Source of the DNA: Diphasiastrum complanatum
Lineage: Eukaryota > Streptophyta > Lycopodiopsida > Lycopodiales > Lycopodiaceae
NCBI GenBank assembly: GCA_029204225.1
Contig: CM055096.1
Coordinates: 67,804,370-67,868,369, forward strand
DNA: 64,000 nucleotides
Direction of reading: 5' to 3'
In this document: positions 37,801 to 48,000 of the stretch, piece by piece
How positions within the stretch are numbered: position 1 is the first letter of the stretch
How the letters are laid out: each line of letters opens with the position of its first letter
Notes under the pieces: model-generated
What the model saw: the letters and a program-made list of their open reading frames with translations, nothing else
The model's database searches: none
Told to the model about the DNA's origin: nothing
Program-made: the position numbers and the translations under genes

Positions 37801-40800
37801 ACCATAATTCTCCCTGATTTCTTGGAGTAGGCCAGTCACCTGAGTTGTCACTGTTGCCATCAAGTGTTCCTGTCTACTTAGTGCGTCCGCCACCACATTG
37901 TTCTTTCCCGCCGTGTGTAAAATGTCTATATTGAATTTTGAGAGAAAGTTTTGCCATCGCATTTGCTTTGGCGTGAGCATACCTTGGGATGAGAAGTACT
38001 TGAGTGATACATTATCAGTGAACGCCTTAAAGGGTTTTCCTGCCACATAATGTCTCCAATGCTCCACTGCTTGAACTACTGCAACCATTTCTTTTTCATG
38101 AGTTGGCCATCGTCGCTCTACGTCACTCAATTTCTTTGAAAAATATGCAACAGGTTTTCCGTCTTGCATCAGCACGGCCCCAATAGCAAAGTTCGACGCG
38201 TCTGTATGTATTTCAAAAGGTTTGCTAAAGTCCGGTAAGGCAAGGATGGGTTCTTGAGTGATCCGTCGTTTTAGTTCTTGGAACGCTGCTTCACATTCCG
38301 GTGTCCATGTCATCTTCAGATGAGTCTTGGTCTGCTCCAACAGTGGTGCCACAATTTTGCTAAATGCCTCAATGAATCTCCTGTAAAAGTTACATAAGCC
38401 CACAAAGGATTTGATGCCATGAACAGTTTTAGGTGCTAGCCAATCCAAGATAGCCTTGATCTTCTTAGGATCCATTCGAATCCGTCCGTGGCCTATAACA
38501 TGTCCAAGGAAGTCAACTTCCTCCACCACAAACTCACATTTCTCTCTTTTCGCGAACAAGCAGTTCCTCCTCAGTCGTTGGAGAACTGTCCTTAAAGGTT
38601 GAATGTGATCTTTAAGGTTCCGACTAAATACTAATATGTCATCAATGTACACAATGACAAATTCATCCAGGCAGTCTTGAAATATATTGTTCATCAACGT
38701 GCAAAAAGTGGCTGGTGCGTTTGTTAGACCGAATGGCATCACCAGGAACTCGTGACTCCCGTACCGCATTCGAAACGCCGTTTTGTGCTCATCACCTTTA
38801 GCTATTCGAATTTGATGATATCCAGATCTGAGATCTATTCGGCTAAAGTATTTGGCATGTTTGAGTTGGTCAAATAGGTCATCAATTCTAGGCATGGGGT
38901 ACTTGTTCTTGATGGTACTCTTCTTAAGCATGCGATAATCCACACACATTCGAAGAGTTTTGTCCGCCTTTTCCACGAACAATACTGGGGCTCCAAAAGG
39001 TGAAGCGCTAGGTCTAATAAAACCTTTGTCTATCAATTCACCAAGTTGTCGTTTCAGTTCCGCCAACTCTTCTTGTGACATTCTGTAGGGTGCTCGTGAA
39101 GTTGGCTCTGTTACTGGTACCAACTCAATTTTATGGTCCACTGGTCTTCGAGGAGGTAGCTTAGCTGGGAGTTCCTCCGAGAACACATCACTAAATTCTT
39201 CTAGCAGATCTGCCACTTCTTTTGGCAAGTTTTCTTGTCGCACGCTTTTCCCTTCTGGGACTTCTCGGCAGATGCAAAGAAAGCACTTTGACCTTTTCCC
39301 TTTCGCCATTCTTTTCATCGCTAATGCTGCAACCAGATTTTGTTCAATATCGGTATCCTTAGCATTTCCTCCGGGCAGGGCTTTTGTCACGCAGATCTGT
39401 CCCTTATAATCCAAGAGGACCAAGTTTGAGCTCCTACCCAAAACTGCGATACAGTGTTCATTTAACCAAGGGAGGCCCAAAATCACATCGAAGGCATCCA
39501 TCTCTAAAATCACAAAGCTAAGTTTAGCCTTCCATCTTCCAATCTGCACCGGGATGTTCAATGTCGCTTTGTCTGCATCTAGTGCTCCCTTCGCTGTTTC
39601 TACCTTGAGAGTAGATGTAACATTCCTGGTCGGCAAGCTGAATTGTTCCACTACGCTCCTTGAGATATAGTTATGTGAAGCTCCGAAGTCGATCATGAAA
39701 TCTGACTTCCTCCCCGCGATCTTTCCTGATAAGAATAACAATCTTGAACCAATCTTGGGGGTTGCCCCATGGAAGTTCCTTTCCATACTTGTGTGTCGTC
39801 CACTCATAAATGTAAGCTCCTCTCACAACTCCCAACTAGATCAGATCACCTGGATCAAAACAAGTAGTCAGGGATAATTCAGGTCCATGCAAGCACACCA
39901 CAAACGAACATACCAACCAAAGCTAAACAGAGAATCCCTCTCAAGTCACATTCCCCTTGAGACCGGACGTAGGATCTTTGCCTAGCCGCGCCCACACAAA
40001 TCTATCACAAAATTAGCCCACGGGGAAACATCCATCCAACCATCCGTGCTTTCACCATTAAGCAGCACATTGCCTCAGTCATGCCCCACCACTTTTTGGT
40101 CGATAGCCCTTATAGCTAAACGATCGGCAGCTATCCCGCACCGGCAGCTAACCACCCGTGCTTTACACCCGAATTCGAGCAGCATCTCTGTATCAATGGT
40201 TAACCCGTACAGTTCGAATATGTCGCCCCGCACCCCACAAGGTACAGACCGTGCTTTCACCTACCTAGGCAGCACTTTGCCTCATCCATCCTACGTGCAG
40301 ACAGCGCCAGGCCCGAACCGCGAAAACTGACCGTGCTTACACCTTGAGGGCAGCACTTTGACCCATCAAGTCCCCCGTTCTGCCGACCACCCTGACCGTG
40401 GACGCACCCGTGCTTACACTATGGGCAGCACCTTGCGCAACGGTTGTCCTGACAAATCCCAAAACATGGCCATCCCTGTGAGACTTGCGTAGCTGACCGG
40501 CTAGTCGGCTCTGATACCACATGTTGCGCCGGCGCCTAAAAGAGCGCTGGGACTTGAGCGGTTTCCCCAACACGCGCTTAAGTCTAACATTCATCCATCA
40601 TGCACTTACGTAAAAGCCAACTCAAAAACGTAACAAGCTTAACCATTCAGACTTAAGAAAACTAGAATCCCAACCAACCCGAAAGCCAACTCAGAATCCG
40701 TCCCCAAAAGGTAACCAAAGGCAAAGACAAGCCACACATGAAACCCAAGGCATAGTGGTCGCCAAACTGACCGATTGGCATAGCGGCAAGCCCCATGTCG

Positions 40801-43800
40801 ATGACAGGGACCCTTAGGCGCCAGCGATGCAAAAAGGTTGTAGTAAGGGTCCTTCCACTTGGACCAGTCCCGGAGGCGAAACCGAAACGGTAATCATCCC
40901 CAAGGATCAACTTTATTAGATTTGGAAGAGGTTACATTCATACATAGACTAACCGGTCTCGGGGCCACCAACACGTGCTGGGCATTGTGCCTGGCTCGTG
41001 CTGGTAGAGGGAGCTGAGACCTGGCGACTGGATTCCTGGCGCTGGTTGAGCTGCCCAAGTTTCTGTCTGTCGGACTCCCCCTATAGTTCTGCTGTGATTC
41101 GGCACACCCCCTCTGTTCTGAAACATAGTGCTTTCTGGTAAAGCACGCTTTTTGGGACTTAGTTTTTATTTTGTTGATTAAGCCTGGCAAGCCTGGCAGA
41201 ATTAGTCTGGCTCCCGGACATGGGTCCCGGGAGCCGTTCCGGTGGCAGAATCAACTTGCTTCCTGACTAGGCCATGACTCGAGCTCCAGAGCTAGCTCAT
41301 GACTTGTGACTACTTGACTGGCTCACCACAAGTCGGAGGCTCAGTCCTTGACGTTCTAACTTGCTCTGGGACCTTAGGGAGTGTCACCCCTTAGAGTCTT
41401 ACAGGGCACGCTGGGTGCACCTGAGTCAGCTTTACAACAGTTTTACACCCACTACCTGTGCCAGGTGGAAGATGGGAGAGTATCTCCATGGATTTTATCA
41501 CTAACTTGCCTCGTACATAGTCACAGCATGATTCTATCTTGGTCATAGTTGACAAACTCACTAAGATGGCTCATTTTATTCCAACGCGTAAAAAGATTGA
41601 TGCGGCTGGAGAAGCTAATTTGTTTATCGAGCATGTGTTCAGACTTCGTCATCCATAGTGTCTGACAGGGATACTCGATTCACTGGAAACTTTTGAACTG
41701 CGGTTATGGCCAAACTTGAAGTCCAATTGAGAATGCGCAAAACAGAGCATCCTAAAACGGATGGCCAAACTGAGAGAGTCAACCATACCTTAGAGGATAT
41801 GCTTAGGGCATTTGTTGGGGATAAGCAAACTCAGTGGGAGAAGTACTTGCCACTGTTGGAGTTTAAGAAAAATGTAAGTACTAAGATGAGTCCTTTCGAG
41901 CTTAATTATGGCTTTAGGCTAGCTAGTCCTGTTCCGGTAGGAATTCCTCATGAAGTGCCTAGTGCGGCTAATTTTCTAACTCAAATGAATGAAATGCTTG
42001 AGTTAGCGAAGGTTAATGTAAGGCAAGCGATGGATCGAGCTAAGTCTTACGTTGATCAGCATCGCACGCCTAGAGAGTTTTTGGTAGGAGATATGGTGTT
42101 TCTCCAAGTACCCAAGGACTCTAAGACCCTTAAGACGGGAAAATGTTACAAGTTGTCCTGTTATTGTGGACCTTGGAAAATTGTTAAAAGAATCAGTGAC
42201 GTTTCTTATAAGTTAGATTTTCCTAAAACTTGTAAAGTGCATCCTATATTTCATGTTTCTAGATTGAAACGGGTTTTACATAACGGTGATAACTTGTTTA
42301 CGCAACTGTCTGATCCGTGAGTACCAAAAATGACCTAAGTTGTCCCCTCGTTTCTTGGGCCATTTCGTATTGTAAATAAACTCAATCAAAATGCCTATTA
42401 GCTAGATATGTTCCTTCTCTAAGCATGGCAGGCCCCTTTTTGATGCTACCTGGGAGACCGCGCAGAATTTGCGTGCACAGTACCCAAGCTTTGCCATCGC
42501 AGACGATGTTACCTAAGGGGGGAAGGGATGTTACAACTTTTACTCCCTGTCCCGGTTGTTTACTATTTTACTTACAGATGTACTTCTTGTAAATACAGAA
42601 ATGGCTTTAGTCACCGGCCTATGGTGACATTTGTAAATGGCTAGTTCACCGGCTTGTGGTGACACTTGTAAAAGAAATGTAAATAAAATGGTTATCTATG
42701 CTACTGAGCCTTTGAGTCGCATGCTGAGCTTTGGTATAGGGTATTGGGTCATTAATTAGGAGTGGCTAGACTGACCACCTATTTAGTAGGAGAGGGTTGA
42801 TTGGTCAACTGACACTTGTCATATGCTCACTGGGACATTTGGTCCAGTGAATGAGTGACACATGTCAGGGTTGACCGGTCAAACAGGACACGTGTCATAT
42901 GCTCACTGGGACACTTGGTCCAATATATGAGTGACACATGTCGACCTACGTGTTTGCCTATGTGGCAGAGTACTGCCGAGTGGCGAGCATCGACTGTGCA
43001 TGGAATTGCCCATGTGTCGACGATAGGAAGGGCCAGGGTTTAGGGGTGCTTGAGGTTCATGGATAAGAGAGCCTAGAGAGAGGCATTCCTCATCGTGATC
43101 TATGCAGCAAAGGTTGGACGACGCAGCCAGCTCCACTGTGTTTGATGCTTGTGCTTACAGGGAAATTTAAAAGGCTAAAGGTTTGTCGTGATCAGTGCAT
43201 GTTGGTAGGGTGTCAGTTAGGAGTTCAAGGAGAGCCTGACAGCTTGTCACACTTTTCGCACTTTTTGAAAAAGTCGAGCTCAAGAGGGAGTGCGAACTGC
43301 AAACCTTGTCGCACTTCTCACAAAAGTAGAGTTCAATGGGGAGCACAAACTGCAAGCCTTCTCGCAGGTCAAGTGGGACTTCGAAATTCAGCCCCCTTCG
43401 CAATTTTTGCAAAAGCATAGGGGCCATTTGTTGTGGACATCGGGTTGGTGCCCCAACCGTTTTGGGCAAAAACCCTTATCAAACGTAGGTGTCCGCTATA
43501 AAATAGTACGGTTTCAAGCTCAATTCATCGCAAATTACTAAATGTTCTACTGTTTATGAAGTTGCGAAGCTCCGTACCAGTGAATGAAGCATAACAAGAT
43601 CACTACCTCTTCGAATGTAATATGTTGTCCTTGATTCTTACAATCAATAGACGAGGTTTAGGGAAAATACGTACATTACTATATGGGATATTATGGTGTT
43701 CACATGATATATTGCTCTTCGGTACCAATACTAGAAAGGTTTGCGGCTTATCACGTTAGAAAGACGATCAAGACTCCCTCTCGGGAAGAATTTTCAACAC

Positions 43801-44948
43801 GTATTCAAGTATTATAATACACATACCCCCTTGATGCATATGCTACTATGTTCACAATTCTAAAAGTTGGTTGAGTACTAATAAACCAAAAACACTCTGT
43901 TTGTTGCTATGCATTATTTAGGTCTGTCAACCTAATACTACTCTTTGCTTGAATTCAATACTGAAAAAACCATCTTCAAATTAGCATAACAAAAATTAAG
44001 GTTGCTACATTGGAAAAAATAATAATGATCGACTTATATGCAATGTTTGGACTCTAAGAAAGAACCATATACCTGTAGAACATAGAAGTAAGTTGTTTCT
44101 ACATGTGATTAGAAGTAAGATGGGTTGTTGGTGGGTCTGGAAAGCATGGATATGAGGAGAGTGTTCCGCGCTCGTACGAGACAACGTGACAGTCTTACGG
44201 GTCATGATGGTATGGATTTACCCTGATATCGACGAGAACGACCACATCCTACTTGTTACAAAAAGACATGTTACTAGACTATAGTAAGCGTAGTGGTTTG
44301 CAGGATTGTGCATTTGTTTATTTTGAATCGGTCTTGGGTTTGCTAAACTTGAATGGCATGGATTTGCCCAGGTTAGCTTGAATGGCATGGATTTGCCCAA
44401 GCATTGTTTCATAGAGCCATTGGCTACCAAGTTTGCTATTGGTACCAATTGGTTTAGTATGGCACAGAGTGCCTTGATACTGACTTCTATGACCAAACCA
44501 GACCTTTTCCATTTTAGTGAATGATTATGGTTGCTTCATAGGATGCTGTTAATAAATTGTATTCTAATGATAGGACTACTTGGCTAAAACTGATCAGTAT
44601 GGCGGATGCCCTGATACGGTGATATTAAGGCAAGACCTACAACATGGTAAGATAATGGTAGGGAAGATTGAATTAATTATGATACATTTCAGTTAAGCTA
44701 GTAGTGAATCTAGTCTCGGACATGGATAACAACTAATGCTCAGCTATGACACCTGTCTTTCTCACTGAACTAACTCGTGCGGCTTTGTTTTGTGGGATGG
44801 TGGCAGGTAACAACTGAGTTTCCTAAGACTTGGTTCACTTTATCATACTATGTACAATAAGTTTTTATACAGCTTTGTGTATACCTGTTATGCTATAAGA
44901 TAACAGGATTCAAAGGTTTGGCCTTGACTTGTCAAGAGGGACTAAGTG

Positions 44949-45017
<69 letters not shown>

Positions 45018-48000
45018 CGATTTGGGCCTTTTTTTAGCAAAAAACCGATTTGAACAGAATTTCGATTCGAATCAGCCGATTCAAATTGGTCCAATACGAA
45101 ACGCAATTTGTCGTTCAAATCAACGATTCATGCAACATTGAAATGAACTAGCACCTTGGGTTTGACTTCTAGAAACTCGAGTTTGACCTACTATTAATGA
45201 TTCATGATGACTTGTATTTACAACAATACTTGGGCACCAGTTAGACATTAACCAAGTTAAGATTTATTTTCCATGAAAAACATGTAAAAGCATTTGATAA
45301 TTGATACTAACAAACAAAATGATCCTTATTTTCCAATATTACCCCATTGATGATTATTTTGTTTTACCCCCATTTTGTCAAACTAAATCATTTTGTCAAA
45401 CAACCCATTTTGTCAAACTCAATCATCCTAATTAGCTATCTCACTCATTGGAAGTATATTTTTTGCCAATCCAGGTACAAATAACATGTTCTTCTAAATT
45501 TTACCTCTCCATTAGGAAACCTTACTTGTCCACTAAACCTTCTCATTCCACATCACCATCTATTCTCTTCCCAACCATTGCTTACTCATTCCTTCAGGTT
45601 TTGATTCTTGTTCAACATTCAGTCATCATTTTCCCCTTTTCTATCTTTGTACTACATAAACCCTTGACATATAAACATATCCATTACAATACCATGTGCC
45701 TCTTTTGATGAAGCAACATTCATGACATGTGGAGTAACACTCTAAGAAACGTGACAATCAAAGAGAATGTCCAATATTGTTCTCAAGAAACTCATTCAAG
45801 GTATCTAGTCCAAAACCAGGTCATCTTTAATATCGACATTGCATTAACTATTGCTAGCTAGCTTAGCAGCATCAACAATCAACTCTCTGAGCATATCAAC
45901 CATGAAAAAAACAATGACAAGCAACCCTACAACACAATAAGAGGAATCTATTGCATGAAAGATTGGTGAACAAGATGATGTACCCACAACCTATACTTGC
46001 TATTGTTATACATGTCCCTGTCACACGTGGATCTATCAACTTGTATTTGTTTTGTTCTTCACACCAGTGGTGAAATTTGGCGCAAGTCATGTTCTTCAAA
46101 GGTTAATTTCAACGTATTTGACAGGCAATTTTGTGGTGTGAACACTGAAGTGCATGATTTGTATAAACCCATCATTTTGACGAGCTAGAATTTATTTTAA
46201 ATGTCTTGAGTTAAGGTACTTGTATACGTTGTAATAAGTACATATTACATCCTTGAAAAGTTGACTCTTTGCAAGTTCCAAGATATGTAACTTCATACTC
46301 AATACAATGATAATAAAAATTGCAATTCACAAACTTCAAACTTCAAAAAACATTCACTTTGGCATGGGCCATATGGAGAGTTTGGCCCAAAGTTTAAAGT
46401 TTAAACAATGGGCTAAGTTGCCAACGTAGACTTATCCATCTTCCATAAATGTTACAATTTATTTAACTTCACCTTTTCAGCTTCCAAAGTTTCAAAGTTT
46501 CAAATTTCAGCCTCCATGTGTCTGTTGTGATTTGGGCTTCATGGAAGTTGGAAGAAATTGTTGGGCCACTGGCCATGATCCATCTAAATTCTAGGCTAAA
46601 GCCTCCAATCTTGTTTACTAAACGTTTTACTTGGCAATTGATATGAGAAATGTAAATAGGTACTATCTTATACAATTCTTTTACTTGGAATTTAATATTG
46701 AAAATTCTAAAAGGAAATTTGCATGAAAGTCCTACCCTTTGTAAAATGAATTTGAAGGGCAAGTTCTATGTATGGATGTCACATGATGGCCATGAACATT
46801 GTGAAAGACGTCAAGAAAGTAAAGCACGAAGGGCAATCTTGAACGTCAAATTTCAACACTACTTCACATGCTTGACCCCAAAGATGCAAGTTTAGCCTTA
46901 TTTTCAACAATAGTTGCCAATTTCTTAACGAAGTCGATCTGGGACAGCCCGACCTAAACCTGCACAAAACTATATTTGCCTGTAACTCACACAAAATCCT
47001 GATTTTCTCACATTTTGTTTGATCTTTTATGCTTTTAGTCCTTCCCACTTGTACTACCCTCGTACCAGGAATGTGCCTGCCACAATTGATAATTCATGGT
47101 CTGTTTTCACACAGGTAGGGCCTAAACAAACCCTAATTTTCTTCCAAAAACCCTGAGTTTCAGCTAATTTTCACCCAAATTCCAAAAGTATGTAGTACAA
47201 CAGCCTGGTACTGGCTTTAAAGCCCGGGGTAGATACTGTGCATCACTCTCCTTCACATGTGTGAACAGTACAACCTCAAAAAAAACTTGATTTTCCTCCA
47301 AAAAGTTGTACAGCAATGATGAAACTTGTCAACAAAGGTGTCAAAATGTTGTGTCCCACTTATACCATGTACAAGTACACTTGTTGTCCTTGTAGATCTG
47401 ATAGCGCAATTTCTGCTTTCACCTCCACTTTGTTGTAACCCACTTTGAAAGCCTCAAAACACAACATATACTCTATTTTTGTATTTCTACTCAATAAACA
47501 ACAAAATGACAGTAAATGTATTTTTTCCACAAGACAAGTACGGGACTTACAATGGCAACACAGAAAACTTTCAGCATCTAAGCACTTTCTCTCTCTCCCC
47601 TTACAAAACACAGACACAAAATACACACTCCACATTCAATGCTAGGGTGCCACACAAGGTGGTTTCACATGTGCAAGGAGTGGCTCTAGTCACAAATCTT
47701 AATTTTTTATTGCTCACACACACAATCTAGGGTTTTCAAGAATACGCACAAGTAAAATCTCCACCAAGGACGGAGTTCTAAAACAAGCTATCATCGACAA
47801 ATGAAAGAGCAGCTTCACAAACCCTAAGATGGTGCACAAACTGAGAGAAACTTAGAGGAGCTATATTTAAAAGGAGAAGAGAACACACCTTCCACGAGTA
47901 AAGAGAAACTTGTCAACATAAGTTCTATTAGTGGCTTAAAAAAGTACCTATTGATACTTTCTTAGGACTCATGACTATGGGGATTTATGTTCCCACATGG

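Larger units (their letters stand above)
35608..41439 (-). mobile_element. Ty3 element D, gag-less LTR retrotransposon
   Basis: This 5,832-bp minus-strand insertion has the perfect 5-bp duplication gtttt (35603-35607 and 41440-41444). The 5' LTR is 40522-41439 (TGTTG...CAACA, 918 bp) and the 3' LTR is 35608 to about 36516. The primer site TGGTATCAGAGC (minus) lies at 40508-40519, two bases inside the 5' LTR. About ten differences over 900 bases separate the LTRs (near 1%), the lowest in the window. Pol is a single intact ORF, but only about 700 bases separate it from the primer site and no gag is present. Confidence 0.94.
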
